Positions 11,188 to 23,167 of a stretch of 64,000 nt of DNA are shown one piece after another. Location of the stretch: NCBI GenBank assembly GCA_012861695.1, contig JAAOOA010000533.1, positions 124,001 through 188,000 on the forward strand. Reading direction: 5' to 3'. Source of the DNA: Trematomus loennbergii (taxonomy: Eukaryota; Chordata; Actinopteri; Perciformes; Nototheniidae). Position 1 is the first letter of the stretch. Every line of letters begins with the position of its first letter. A program made the translations under genes and the position numbers. The notes beneath the pieces were generated by a model, which searched no databases, was not told the DNA's origin, and was given only the letters and a program-made list of their open reading frames with translations.

Positions 11188-13278
11188 CATAGACTGTATA
11201 TATAAATGGACGTAGGGTCCGTGACGTCACCCATAGGATTCTGCAGAGTTGCCGAGAAGCCCTTAGTAGGCGGAGTCGGCCACTAACGGCTCGACAGTGA
11301 CGTCTGAGTCTAACTCCCGCCTGCTCCAAATAAGGGCAAAGAGGCGGAGCCGAGGCGGGACCTCCTGCCTCCAGCTCGGAAGTAACAGAGCTAGCTGAAG
11401 CTACCAAGCTAAGCTAACATGCTCACCATCTGCAGAGTTGCCGTCGCATTGTACGTTTCTAAGGTAAGCGGACATGAGACATTCAGCAAAACTATAAATA
11501 ATAATCTAAGTTGAGTTTTTAGCATAATACTTCAGAATCTTAAAATCCCTTAACGTTTGTATGCAATGTGCTAAATTAAACACTGGAATCAAGCAAAATA
11601 TTAATATGTTTGCATGACATTAGTTATTTATATTTTGCCATCACTTAATTATACGTTTAATACATTTAAGTTAAGCTAAGGTGCATGTGATGATAGCTAG
11701 TTAGTACTCTTACCTGTGAGGCCTCCTCCAAACAGCATAATAACCAGACTGTACCATTAAAACTAGAAGTACCAGTTCTAGATCCTTGACTTTAGACAAA
11801 ACAATTCAAAAGACAAAATGTATTTAAAGACCAATCTTTATTTGAAGGTGCCTCTTAACCTGGGATATTAGTTATACAGTAATAGTATTGACAATCTAAA
11901 AAACTGAGCAACTCAACGGTTCACTTTTATATTTCTTATTGTCTAAAGCATTTATTATTTTCATTTTCCCCCTCTCATATTCAGTGTGGACGGATTGAGA
12001 CAGCGTGGTGTCCAGAGAGCTGCAGAGACTTCAGGGAGAAACCTCCGTGTGATGGACGTCCTGTCTGTTGGTTTGGAGAGGACTGAGGGTCTTTCCTCAG
12101 CGAGGAGGACCAGGCCTGATGGAGGAGCCCATGCATAGCTGATACCACTGCACAGGCCTTGTCTGTCACTTTATTTGACTAAATATTTTTTATTTCAACA
12201 GTGAGCTACAAAGACAATCAGATTATGAATGAACAGTATGAAATTCATCAACATTGAAATGTATTTTATTATCAAAATAATATGTAACTGTTATTAAAAC
12301 AAGCTTGCTCTGTTGTCTCACTGAAATAATCACTTTTACCACGTTTTTTACAGACAATATTGAGAGATAAATAGCAGTTCTCACTATGTGTTAAATAGCT
12401 TTGCCTTCAATACATTAAATTAGAAAGCTGACAAAGTCATATTGCTTGTTAACATCTAAATGTAACCTTTGCATGGAAAAACCCCTCAACTTCACTGATG
12501 TGTAGGTGATCTAGTATTTAGTATTGTTTAATGGAATATATATCAGTGTATTAAAGTCAATACTTCATTTATTTAAACCAATATCTTTCTTGATTCTTTG
12601 TACAGTATGAAAAAAGAGTATTTGTACCTGTGCTGAAGTTCACTGCTGTGAGGAGTCCAGTTCTGTCTCTCACTCTCTGGTCCAGCCTGTCTGCATCACC
12701 TGGACACTTTAAACAAACAGATATATATGTAAAGTACCATGTGTACAAACAATATAACTTATTATCTTCTGTTGAACATGTTGGATTGTGTATTGACCGA
12801 GTCAGGGTCCTTTTATTTTACTGTAACTTTGGAAGTTGTGTTACCAATGCTTACTGTTTATTTGATACCAATTTGGTAATGCAATTAATAAAAACAACAA
12901 GGTTTGGGTTCGTTCTTCAGATGACTGTGACGTTAACGTGTAAGCTCAATAATGAACTCCAGCTCAACCAACCATATTGTAATATCTAAGTAATCATCTT
13001 GAAATATGACATTAATAATTGTAATATACACACATCTTATTGTGAGGTTGATTTCACATACACTACTTCGACGTTAGCTTGTCTACATACTTGAGCATAG
13101 CCAATTTAAATTAACCTAAGCGATGCATACAGTTCCTACCTACATAATAAAATATCTCTCTAAGTTACAAGGATGACCTTATTTTATCAACCTCAAACAG
13201 AAGCCGTTTGTTCTACAGTATTATCCCACTTAACGCTTAACACTTGTCTATTTCGTTTTAACCTTTATACAGTCTATG
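11188..13278. mobile_element. Candidate 2.1-kb non-autonomous element with CATAGACTGTATA termini
   Basis: The left end is CATAGACTGTATATATAA followed by 'ggacgtagggtccgtgacgt', the right end TTATACAGTCTATG, giving a 13-bp inverted terminus. The flanking 8-mers GTCTTGCC and GTTTTAAC agree only partly, so target duplication is unproven. The first 270 bp are GC-rich and promoter-like. A possible two-exon small ORF (11419-12086) is described separately. The remainder, 12090-13260, is AT-rich with no recognisable gene. Confidence 0.5.
11419..12086 (+). CDS. Possible spliced 48-codon ORF inside the CATAGACTG element
   Basis: Exon 1 (11419-11463) encodes MLTICRVAVALYVSK and ends at AAG|GTAAGC, a strong donor. 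Exon 2 starts after a pyrimidine-rich acceptor (ccccctctcatattcag, ending 11984) and stays in frame for 33 codons (CGRIETAW..., six Cys overall) to TGA at 12084-12086. The joint is in phase. The product is small and Cys-rich with no domain I recognise. It could be chance, or the remnant of an element's host-like first exons. Expression evidence is needed to believe it. Confidence 0.25.
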
Positions 13279-13790
13279 GTTTTAACTTAACTTGGAGGCT
13301 AAGATTAGCATCGTTAGCACCGATGTAGCTACCACTCGCTTACACGATAACCCAAGCCTTAACATTCATTACGTAGCTGATTGAAATCATAAACACATAA
13401 ATAAAGTACTCGAATTTCACTTACCGCAAAACCGCATTCATGCACCGTCTGTTTTAACCGCAGAGCGAGTCACAATAGTCCGATATATAAGCATGAAGAA
13501 CAAACAAAACACGGCCGGGGTCAAGTTGTGTTCCCTGGATGAACTGACCAGGCAGAGTCACTGTAGCTTCACGGAGACGGAGCAGCTAGCAGAGAGACAA
13601 GAAGCTAACAGCAGCAGTCACTTGACAGAGCTGTCACTCAATGTGACCACGCCCTAATTTATGCAAAAACTTTAAGACCTAATATAAATAAAAGGGTCAT
13701 GTTAGAAAACAATTCACTCACAGATCCATAATCATGAAGGTGGAATCTAACTATATACATAATAAAATGTATTGCAGCCAGGCTAGAGGG
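13279..13790 (-). repeat. Dispersed repeat family E (reverse copy) and flank
   Basis: About 13590-13770 is the reverse complement of 52370-52590 and 63440-63660. Shared blocks are 'gacagagctgtcactcaatg', 'aaagggtcatgttagaaaac' and 'aatcatgaaggtggaatcta'. The preceding 300 bp is unassigned. Confidence 0.75.
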
Positions 13791-14342
13791 CCAGGACACA
13801 TGTTTCTTGATGCTGATTCTAAACATCTGTCTGAAATATTATGGGTTTCTCTCTGAGTGAAAGCAGAATGGGTTTAGAAAGATCTCCATGTACTGTTGGC
13901 AGTGTTTCAGGCAGAATGAGTTGCAGTCTGATTGTTGTCTGAGTTCTCGTCATCAGAGAAAAATGCCGGGCGTGTCAGAACCGGTCTAACAAGTCGTGAC
14001 TGTTTTTATGTAACTCTTAATAGCATTGGCGGCTGGTGGAAAATATTTAGGTTGGCTGTGGAAATGGTGACCAAACAATACTAGGGCGGTAAACATTAAA
14101 CCCCTTAAATGAGGAACGAATGTTTTTAATAAGGGCTATACAAGTGTTCATACTGGGTAGTTTATTTAGTTTAAAAAAAATTATCCAACGATTTACAGAC
14201 CACTCTTTCCCCATGTAAGTCAATGGGAAAAAGTGTTTCCGGGCCTGGCAACTAAAAGGAAGTGTAGTACCGCCGTTTGGCCAGCACGAATATTTTCATC
14301 TGAGTCCGGCGCACTTCCTGGGGGCTTGTATGTGACACTGTG
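13791..14342 (+). repeat. Family B copy 3 joined to a hAT right end
   Basis: Family B occupies 13791-14021 and ends at CTTAATAG. It is followed at once by CATTGGCGGCTGG and then the reverse complement of the right end of the 634-2000 element (to about 14110). The same CTTAATAG/CAGTGGCGG junction is seen at 8583 and, inverted, at 633, so the hAT insertion was probably already present in a B master copy. 14110-14320 is unassigned. Confidence 0.7.
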
Positions 14343-14732
14343 GGTGTTTCTCAATCGCGAGTAAAGCTGCTTCAGAGCCACTATTTCAAGCATACTACGT
14401 CATCGAGTGCCGCCGAAGTACTGTTCCAATCTCCAGTATACTTGGAAATCCTACCGAGCCCGGCGTACTCCGTTTGGAGAAATATCGGTGTGCACATGAG
14501 TAGACTTCGCGGTCTTAAAATCCCACAATGCTTTGCGCACAGACCAATTTCCCCAAATCTGTGGCGGAAGATGTAAGAGGCGGGCCTCTCATATGACGCA
14601 CACCTGCACACTTGCTAGCGTGTTCCTCTCTTTGTTTTCTGAATGTCAGGAAGTATTCTTGACTCGCTTCTGAAGCAAGATGCTCGGCAGACATGTGCTA
14701 CCAAGCAAGCGTACTCGCGATTGAGAAACACC
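14343..14732. mobile_element. 390-bp MITE with perfect termini and 5-bp duplication CTGTG
   Basis: The termini GGTGTTTCTCAATCGCGAG and its exact inverse CTCGCGATTGAGAAACACC are perfect. It splits a family-A copy: uninterrupted copies read 'gacactgtgagtgttgc' (for example near 53448), here interrupted with CTGTG on both sides (14338-14342 and 14733-14737). The perfect termini suggest a recent insertion. Confidence 0.85.
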
Positions 14733-15303
14733 CTGTGAGTGTTGCACGGCCAGATACGGCTCAGCTGACTCAGATAAGGAAATATATGATACATTATGAT
14801 GTGATATGATATGAATGATAATGGGACACATCGACGTCTGCACTCACAGTGCCGCGGACTGTACGTAATGTTACTCTGATCCGGTTACTTATGTTGTGGC
14901 AGATATTTAAGTAAGCTTTCTTAATGCTAATGTTATAATAGTCAGATTGCTCTGAAGATGGGAGGGGATATTCTATTCATGTTCACGTTCACACACGACA
15001 GTCGTGATTTTTGGCCGGCCGTCTTTCCTGCAACGGCAGTTTTTCTGTATTTCCTCTATCCTGTAATATGACTTGATCGCTTTAAAAACTCCGCACACGG
15101 AGCTCTGATTGGTCAGCAGGCGGTGCTTTCACTGAGTCGATCTCTTAGCCTGCAACCTAACCTCCTCCCGAGGAGGTTAGCCGCTCAGCATAAGTTACCA
15201 TGGAGATCTAGCCTGCTAAAAGAGAACCAGCGTCGTAGGACCGGAAAGCCAGAGTTTTCCCTGAAGTCAGCTAAGCGAAAATCCGGCTTCGTAGTACAGG
15301 CCT
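14733..15303 (+). mobile_element. Family A MITE, copy 2 (3' part)
   Basis: It continues the family-A sequence interrupted by the MITE at 14343-14732 and runs to the family terminus 'ccggcttcgtagtacaggcct' at 15303. It includes the internal palindrome 'cctcctcccgaggagg' near 15165. The 5' part of the element is missing. Confidence 0.85.
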
Positions 15304-17080
15304 CAAACCAACTGAGACCTGTCTGTCCGCTGCATCTACGCACACACTGTACCACACACACCTACACCACACACACCACACACACACACACACACATGCA
15401 CCTACAGCTCCTAAAGCATATCATCAGGCTACAGCCGTTGTGTATTTTATTATGTGAAGCACTAAATGGTTTTAGAAAACTATCGACTTAGTTTGTAGAT
15501 ATCTACTAAACTAAAGCAAATAAGAGAGTAGGCCTGTTATACTGAGTGATATATTATACACACTGCTCTGCTTTCTGCACGGACCTCACAGCTGTTCTCT
15601 CTGTAAACATCGCGTCGCGATGAAAGCAGTTAATAAAATATATCAGGGGATGCATGCAGAGCTGTCATTGGCTGAGATAGTCCGGCCGTGCGTCTCGACT
15701 CTTTGAAACATCACTGTTGCCGGAAATGCATCCACGAAGGAGCCGTGGAGGACCGTGGAGGACCCATCAGTGTATCCTCGGTTATAGCTCCTCCAGAGAG
15801 CCTCCTCGACGCTCGATGCTCGGTCCTCGAAGTGCATTTAGAGAAATGATGTCCTTCAACATGGCGCGCTAAAATTCATTTCCGGGTCACTACCGGAGGA
15901 CCGAGGAGTCGAGGAGTCGAGGAGTCGAGGAGGGACATTTGATGAAATAAGAACGGGCCTATATCAAATCTAAAGGGTGCAATAACGATTTGTATCCAAT
16001 ATGCATAAACAGCGGACACTGTTTATACGCAGCCCTCACAAACCACACACGGCCAGATAGCTTATCTAACAGTTAGAACCTACATACGAGACACAACCTT
16101 TATAGTCAGAAAAAAGTGTGATTATTTTCTGATATTTTACACATGATATTATGAATACTGTGGGCCTACATACCTTAGTGTGATTACAAGTGCATGTGAG
16201 TGAATATTGGCTGCAAATTCGTTTTTATACGTCCTATTCATTGTCTCAATGCACTCATACATCTTAAGAAAGTTATCACCAAATGTTAAGAATGTTTTTA
16301 GAGAACGTTATCCTACCTTCCATAAAGTGAGTTTGCTGCATTTCCTCCATTTTATACCATACGATTAAACTTTATTGTCAAATCTAGACTGTAACCCTTC
16401 ATCACAGCATCACAGTTCAATAAAGACAGAAGTTGTGTTAATGTGTGTTACATCTGCATGAAGGCCTCCAGCAGAGGATGCACAATGACATCTGGAAGTG
16501 TAGCGCCCCCTGCTGGCAGCAAACACACATTACAATATAATACCTGGAGCATGCAGTACCACCACACTCCACCAGAGGGCACTATGTCAACATTTACCTG
16601 TCCTCATCTCACAAAACTGAGTCTAACCTGTGATTAAGACATCTCTAAAATAACGCCTCTCCATGTGCTTATGATTCAAATGAGAAGAGGTTAATTTATT
16701 GATGATTAATGTGCTTTTAAATGAGTTAAATAAAACAAATGTTATGAGTGTGCTGCAGAATAAATGGATTCCCCACCTGTTGAGAAGTGAATCCTTAAAT
16801 CCCCTCACAGGACTCTCAGGCTGTTCAAATGAAATGCTTTTAGTGCAGAACGCTCACTGTCACTTCTTTCCAGCTTCATTCCCTCGAGTTCAAGGTGTTA
16901 CAACACTGAGGAAGGCTATTGTATGAATTAGTAGGATTTAAATAAATAGAGTATAAAAAAAGAAAATTCTCGCCCAAAATAAACGAGTTCAAACCCCTTA
17001 TTCACAAACTTCCAAGGACTTCAAGGATATATGGGAAACATGTTTGATTCAATAAATAAATGATATTGTATAAAAAATGA
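15304..17080. other. Unassigned repeat-rich spacer
   Basis: No gene is supported. A (CA)-rich patch lies at about 15346-15396. At 15690-15940 there is a GA/TC-rich dyad region with a small 'gtcgaggagtcgaggag' array (about 15905-15932), likely a MITE end. 'gcgccccctgctggc', a phrase common beside fish retroelements, is at 16503. The rest is AT-rich intergenic sequence. Confidence 0.45.
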
Positions 17081-17213
<133 letters not shown>

Positions 17214-17289
17214 GCATATTTCAGCAGGTTAATTATTAATGTCCTGCTTGTATTCAATCAAAGTATACTCTATTATGAATCATGTTGTT

Positions 17290-18083
17290 TTCAAACCTGT
17301 TGCTGCTCTTTTATTCTGAAAACCGCAGCCGGAAGTCACTTTGTTTACACTTTTTATAACATGTACATTTAGCAAAAATTTTTTTAAATCCTATCTGTAT
17401 CCAATTTTATTAAAACCTTTTTTTAATTAAATGTATTATTTATTATAATTTTAACATATTTTAAATAAAAGAAAAGTTTGTGAACATTTCAGGAAAGAAA
17501 GACAAAAATCCAAGAAATTGCTCCTTCAAAATAAGATAATAAATAAAAACCAAGTCATATGGACTATTAATTCAGGCAGTTATCACTCTCTTACTGCCTG
17601 TTGTCTCCACCAGTAATGCTACTAGATTATAAATACTCTTTTTGATCATATAAACAGTTAGTTTGTATGTTTTAGTTGTCAAACCTGTTGCTGCTCTTTT
17701 ATTCTGAAAACCGCAGCCGGAAGTGATCTTGTTTACACTTTTTGTAGCACGTACATTTAACAAAATTATCAATAAAATCTTATTTTTGTCCAATTGAATA
17801 CATCCTCATTAGTATTTGTTAAATATTTTGTATAAAGGAAATAGAGTTTGTGAACTTTTCGGGAAAGAAAGACAAAAATCCCAGAAGTCTATTAGCTGTT
17901 CCTTCAAAATAAAAGAATACATAACATAAACTAGGAATTTAGGCAGTTTAGCACTTCTTACTGCCTGTTGTTTCCACCAGTAATGCTACTACATTATAAC
18001 AACTCTTTTTGATCATAAAAACACTTAGTTGAATGTGTAAATTGGTGTTTTAGATATCAAACCTGTTGCTGCTCTTTCATTCT
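17290..18083 (+). repeat. Tandem array of about 380-bp units immediately 5' of prex2 (family C)
   Basis: The landmark 'caaacctgttgctgctctt' occurs at about 17294, 17680 and 18058 (spacings about 386 and 378 bp). Each unit also carries 'ctgaaaaccgcagccggaag' or a variant, a 'tgtttacac' block and an AATAAA-rich AT stretch. The last unit runs into the prex2 5' UTR, so the array is part of, or abuts, its promoter. A near-identical 1.35-unit copy lies at 8587-9106. Confidence 0.85.
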
Positions 18084-18380
18084 GAAATCCACACCCGGAA
18101 GTTGCCTTGTTTACACACTAGCAGCTTGACATCTATCCTCTGCAGTGAATCTGTGGAGGCAGGATCGAGGATGCAGACTTTAGTCACATGGAAATAACTT
18201 TCTGTGCACTTGTTGCCCACTCTTCTCTCTTCTGTGGACTTTTATTTATTTAAATTCCACTTCCTGCAGACACCGGACCATGCTGCACATCTTCCTCCTC
18301 TGAAGGCTGAGGGGAAACTTTCTTCTGCAGGATTTAATACATATTACAGGATTATTATTTGTTGCATGAACCTCCTCACA
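18084..18380 (+). promoter_or_regulatory. prex2: Probable prex2 5' UTR and core-promoter region
   Basis: This lies between the family-C array and the prex2 start codon. It has no strong TATA box, is moderately GC-rich near 18110-18180, and has upstream in-frame codons without a stop from 18204. An in-frame ATG at 18366 has a weak context (T at -3); the ATG at 18381 has A at -3 and better fits the family's N-terminus. The transcription start is not visible from sequence alone. Confidence 0.45.
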
Positions 18381-18485
18381 ATGACGGAGGAAAGCCCGGA
18401 GAAGCAGCTCCGGCTCCGGGTGTGCGTCCTCAGCGAGCTGCTGCACACGGAGCGGGACTATGTGCAAACCCTGGAGTTCCTCTCG
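18381..18485 (+). CDS. prex2: prex2-like first coding exon (Rac GEF, start of DH domain)
   Basis: The exon encodes [20 protein letters not shown] followed by [15 protein letters not shown], and ends exactly at a codon boundary before a consensus donor (tcg|gtgagt). P-Rex proteins are PIP3- and G-beta-gamma-dependent Rac guanine-nucleotide exchange factors acting at the plasma membrane; their DH domain begins in just this way. The [10 protein letters not shown] and TLEFL words fit P-Rex2 better than P-Rex1 (RLRLCVLNE, TLRFL). The N-terminus is shorter than in mammals. I chose ATG 18381 for its Kozak context; ATG 18366 would add MNLLT. No second exon was found in the remaining 45 kb, so the first intron runs past the window end. 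The exon shows no lesion. Confidence 0.85.
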
Positions 18486-19294
18486 GTGAGTTAAAAGCAC
18501 ATTTCTGGGGTTAAAAGAAGCCCAAAAAGCTCCGGGACAAACAATCCCAGGCTGCTGTTTAGTATGCAAACTGCGTGAGGCTGCAGCAACAAGTGGGAGC
18601 ACTTTATTCTCATACTGAGATGTTCTGGTCTCTCTGGGATGGAGGGATTGATCTATCAGACTGATGGGGTGAAATTGTGAAAGCAGGCATGTGTGAGCTT
18701 TAGTTCAGAACAGCCAGAGGAGTTTAATCCTCACAGTCTGGGGTCTGAGAGGAAGACACTGAGACAATAATGCACATAAACCTCTAAATCTAATGGTTTT
18801 AGACCTTGTTTTCTGTTAAAATGAACATTCTCTCACGTGGTTTTCACTCTCTACATGCACTGTTTGCTTCCAAGTTACAGTCCAGTTGTTGTACTTCACC
18901 TTAAAACTCCTAAAACAACTGAAATTCATCAGGGAAGCTAATGCAAGGACATCTGTATTTCATACTCAGGCTTCTGCTGGACACTGAAGCTGAGACATCA
19001 TCTATTTTTTTATATAATGCATTCATCGTTTAAGTAGTTTTTATGCAAATATGTCAGAAAATGCTGCTTTTATTTGTTTTAAATTATAGTAAAGTGAATA
19101 TCTTTGGACATCTTTGGAGTTTCAGGAACTTTGACGGACTTTTCAAACTATTTCCTGACTTTGCTTTCACCAAACTATTGACTTATTCATCTGGAAATGA
19201 GCTGTAAGTTATAGTTGTCCCTTCATATGATTTCCCACACAGTATATAAAACACAGTGAGTTACTTTGAGCTGCTTCCTGTGCCAACTTCTGAT
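18486..19294 (+). other. Start of prex2 intron 1, no features
   Basis: Ordinary AT-rich intronic sequence after the donor. I see no repeat family or exon. Confidence 0.6.
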
Positions 19295-19558
19295 CAGATC
19301 CAGACTCGGTGCAGGTGGAGTCAGATCCAGACTCGGTGCAGGTGGAGTCAGATCCAGACTCGGTGCAGGTGGAGTCAGATCCAGACTCGGTGCAGGTGGA
19401 GTCAGATCCAGACTCAGTCAGATCCAGACTCGTGCAGGTGGAGTCAGATCCAGACTCGGTGCAGGTGGAGTCAGATCCAGACTCGGTGCAGGTGGAGTCA
19501 GATCCAGACTCGGTGCAGGTGGAGTCAGATCCAGACTCGGTGCAGGTGGAGTCAGATC
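19295..19558. repeat. 27-bp minisatellite, about 10 units
   Basis: The unit is CAGATCCAGACTCGGTGCAG plus GTGGAGT, nearly identical across units, with one shortened unit at about 19407-19440. Because 27 is divisible by 3, it is open in all three forward frames over 90-131 codons; these ORFs are artefacts. Confidence 0.95.
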
Positions 19559-22138
19559 AAAACCACACACTGTTTTTTTAGAGAGAAACCTTGGAAATGC
19601 TTATTTTAAACTACAGAGTACTGCTGCCTCCTCTTTGGACGTTTCGGTCAAAGTCAATTAAGATTTGTTGGTCAAATAGTTTTATTTGAATGCTGAAGAA
19701 ACCTATGAACACATCTTTGATACAAGCCAGATGTCTGTGTGGAGAAAGTGCTTTAAAGATACTAAAGGGTGGTTTTGGTCTACGCTGAATAAGATTCCTT
19801 AAGTCCAATAAGTAGTCTGGAGGTGCTTCTCTGATCAAAACAAGATTCTCTATGGAGGAACTCCCATTAGTCGATTACATTAACTGATCTAATTGGTTGA
19901 TAACATATTAGTATTTGTCGAGACGTCAACTCAGCGGTTGTTTTGGTTTTTGTCCACTAAGATTTGTGAACTCCAAGATTTAAAGAGATGCTTTCTGCGA
20001 GACTCGCTGTGGAGAAGCTCAGTCTCACAGGGACGTAATTCATCGATAACGTTGTGGACTAACTATCTTTTTACTTAAGTACATTTCGAAGCCTCTTTAC
20101 TTTTCCTTGAGTAAAGAAGTTTAGTCAGTACTTTTATAAACACGAGTATCTGTACTTCTACTTGAGGAAAGGATGTGTGTACTTTAACATCTCTGCTACT
20201 TTCTGACCTTTAGCAGAGCATCAGTGGATGTGGAGGAGGAGATGTGTCCTCTGTCCTGATTTGGGGGGGTTTGAGGGGGTTTTGGGGAATGCAGTGCCCC
20301 CCCCCTTTCTCCCCCCTGTGGTGCTGGGAGTGGGATTCATTTCAGAAGTGACTGATCTGTACAAGGAAACTCTGTGGGAGGCATCAGACTGAGATCTGAC
20401 AGAAAGTCAGCAGCTGATAAAGAAGAAGTGATTAAAAAAGGACATAAAAGTCACTTTTATCTACAGCTGGAAATAGGAATTATTTGTAATAATCTAGGGG
20501 ATCATTTGCTATCAAATCTTTTGCTAAAAGTCTTGTTCTGTCAGTGAAAAACCCAAAGATATTCATGTAATATGATATAAAACAGATAATGGGCTGAAAA
20601 CACATGTTTTACACGAAAACATTTGAAATGTAAAAACATCTACAGACTTGGAGAAACTGAGATGCATCATTTTCTCACCAATAGGTCACTGATGATGAAA
20701 TGAAGGGGCAGTTGCATCCCTTTTGTCAGTCAGAAACCAACAGATATCAACCTTATTAGAAATAAACAGAGAAATGAGGAAATAGGAATGATTTTAAATA
20801 ATCTAGCGGTTCATCAAGGGGATACTTGGCTACCAATAAATTAATTGTTTGGTGTCATTTTATTTTTAAATAAACTTTTTAAACAAAACATCTCTTCTTC
20901 TCAATTCAAAGATTCAAAGGTTGTATCATCAGATGCTTCAGAGTAGACATTCTTCTGACCTGAGCTCCTCCAACAATGCAACATGTATACTAAAATACTA
21001 AATTAAAAGTAGTGCAAGAAGTCTATGTACATGTCAATAGAATATGGGATATGTACAAAATGTAATCCGGTTTATTGCGGTGATAATACTTATATAAATC
21101 TGTGTGTTAGTCGTCTAATGGTTGCAGATCTATGATCAACTGTTATATAATCTGGGGGGCAGGGAGACCCCTTAAATCACGGGGGTCCAAACTTTTTTCA
21201 CCGACGGCCACACACAGAAAAATATACAAAGCTCTGGGCCGCTCACTAGAGGTTTATCGCCTCATAAGTTCTGTTTAAGTTGGAAAAATCTATCAAATGG
21301 AGGTCAATTATTCTCGATACTTGAAAATGCTTTTAAAATCAGTTTCATGTTGATTTCTCAGTTGTTTTTAGAGAAGTCTGTCAGAAGCCCACAGATATCC
21401 ACTTTAGTCGGATATTAAAAGTCTAAATGGGACTTTCTTTGTATTAAAACATCACTTTTTAATCCACAAGCGTCCACAGTAGTAGTTTAGAGAGGAAGTT
21501 GTCTCAGCCTGTCTTACATAATGAACAATTATATCTTCAGATAGTGGGCGGTGTGTTTATGTTGGACGACGACGACGAGCCAATAAACTGACATCCATTC
21601 TTAGAAGCGTCTGCATGAGGGGAACAGATAAAGAGTCAAGGAACATTTGAATGAGTGTGTGTTTCTGCAGAGTTCACTTTCTATATTAAGAGCTCTGCAG
21701 TGCATTAGTCGCTCAGATTCAGCTTCACGTCAGCCGCTGAGAGAAGTGTTTCAAACATGGTTAATGAAACACAGGTGATTTCAGACGTTGTAAAGCCAGG
21801 AAATCTCTCATACCTCTCTTTGAATTCTCTTATAAAAGCTGCTGATCATCGAGGGATGCCTTCTAAGAAATATTGCATGTGTATTATCACAGAAATGTAG
21901 GTTTAGCTGCATATCAATAAAGAAAATGCCCATAGAAATCTTCAAAGGGTCCTAAAGAATGTGAACGAGGAGCAGAAAATACCCCAAAGGTGCAAGAAAC
22001 AGTTTGAATGCTCATTTGAGACGGGAGTTAAAGAGTTGTCCTCCAACTTATTTGATATTTTCTCCACTGGCTGTTATTTGTTGACATGTTTACGAGGCTT
22101 TATGAGTCATTGTTGTTGGTCAACATGTCGGTGGTCAC
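19559..22138. other. Intronic sequence with two recognisable repeat fragments
   Basis: 20060-20215 ('ttacttaagtacatttcgaa' and 'agtatctgtacttctacttg') matches a DNA-transposon end type common in fish. 21177-21260 ('gggggtccaaactttttt') resembles a hAT terminus. G/C homopolymers occur at 20264-20310. A 38-bp segment at 21347-21385 recurs at 23199-23237, on the far side of the family-A copy and the G-rich array. No gene is supported. Confidence 0.5.
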
Positions 22139-22141
22139 CAG

Positions 22142-22828
22142 AGGCCTGTACGATGAAGCCGGATTTTCTCTTAGCGAGCTAAGCTCTGGGTTTCCGGTCC
22201 TACGACGCTGGTTCTCTTCTTAGCGGGCTAGATCTCCATGGTAACTGATGCTGAGCGGCTAACCTGCTCCGGAGACATATTACAGGAGAGGAAATACAGA
22301 AGAACTGCCGTTGCAGGAAAGACGGCCGGCAAAAATCACCGACTGTGTGAACGTGAACATTAATAGAATATCCCCTCCCATCTTCAGAGCAATCTGACTA
22401 TATAACATTAGCGTTAAGAAAGCTTACTTAAATATCTGCCACAACATAAGTAACCGGATCAGAGTAACATTACGTACAGTCCGCGGCACTGTGAGTGCAG
22501 ACGTCGATGTGTCCCATTATCATTCATATCATATCACATCATAATGTATAATATATCTCCTTATCTGAGTCAGCTGAGCCGTATCTGGCCGTGCAACACT
22601 CACAGTGTCACATACTGTATGCAGAAGTATTATTTTAAGCAACACATTAAGTTGACGAAACACTGGAGTCAAATGTAATTAAAGTCAGATCGTGTCTTAG
22701 ACGGGGCAGTGATATCATAAACCTGTTAATGTACGCATTCAAACACTTTCTCTGTTACCAGCTGTATTCACCTTGCAGGTGCAGCTATGTGGCTTTATCC
22801 TGGATAAAGTGTTTAAGTCATGGATGTT
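22142..22828 (-). mobile_element. Family A MITE, copy 3 (3' truncated)
   Basis: It begins with the terminus AGGCCTGTACGATGAAGCC preceded by CAG (22139-22141), the triplet duplicated around the full-length copy at 46903. It continues through the shared interior to 'gtttaagtcatggatgtt', then is replaced by the G-rich array. The second terminus is missing. Strand is relative to copy 2. Confidence 0.85.
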
Positions 22829-22830
22829 AC

Positions 22831-23167
22831 GGGAGCAATGAGAGGACGGGGGGGGGAGCAATGAGAGGACGGGGGGGGGGCAATGAGAGGACGGGGGGGG
22901 AGCAATGAGAGGACGGGGGGGAGCAATGAGAGGACGGGGGGGGGGAGCAATGAGAGGACGGGGGGGGGGAGCAATGAGAGGACGGGGGGGGAGCAATGAG
23001 AGGACGGGGGGGAGCAATGAGAGGACGGGGGGGGAGCAATGAGAGGACGGGGGGGGGCAATGAGAGAGGGGGGGGGAGCAATGAGAGGACGGGGGGGGCA
23101 ATGAGAGGACGGGGGGGGGCAATGAGAGGACGGGGGGGAGCAATGAGAGGACGGGGGGGGGGGCAAT
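22831..23167. repeat. G-rich minisatellite (about 20-bp unit, about 16 copies)
   Basis: The unit is approximately GAGCAATGAGAGGACG followed by 5-10 G. G-run length varies between units, and some units lack the GA before GCAATG. Four-run G-quadruplex formation is likely on this strand. The long Pro/Ser ORFs on the opposite strand are artefacts. Confidence 0.95.

Noticed and set aside
19256..19661. Repeat proteins of 90-131 codons
   Set aside because: The 27-bp minisatellite unit is open in all three frames; no evidence of a gene.
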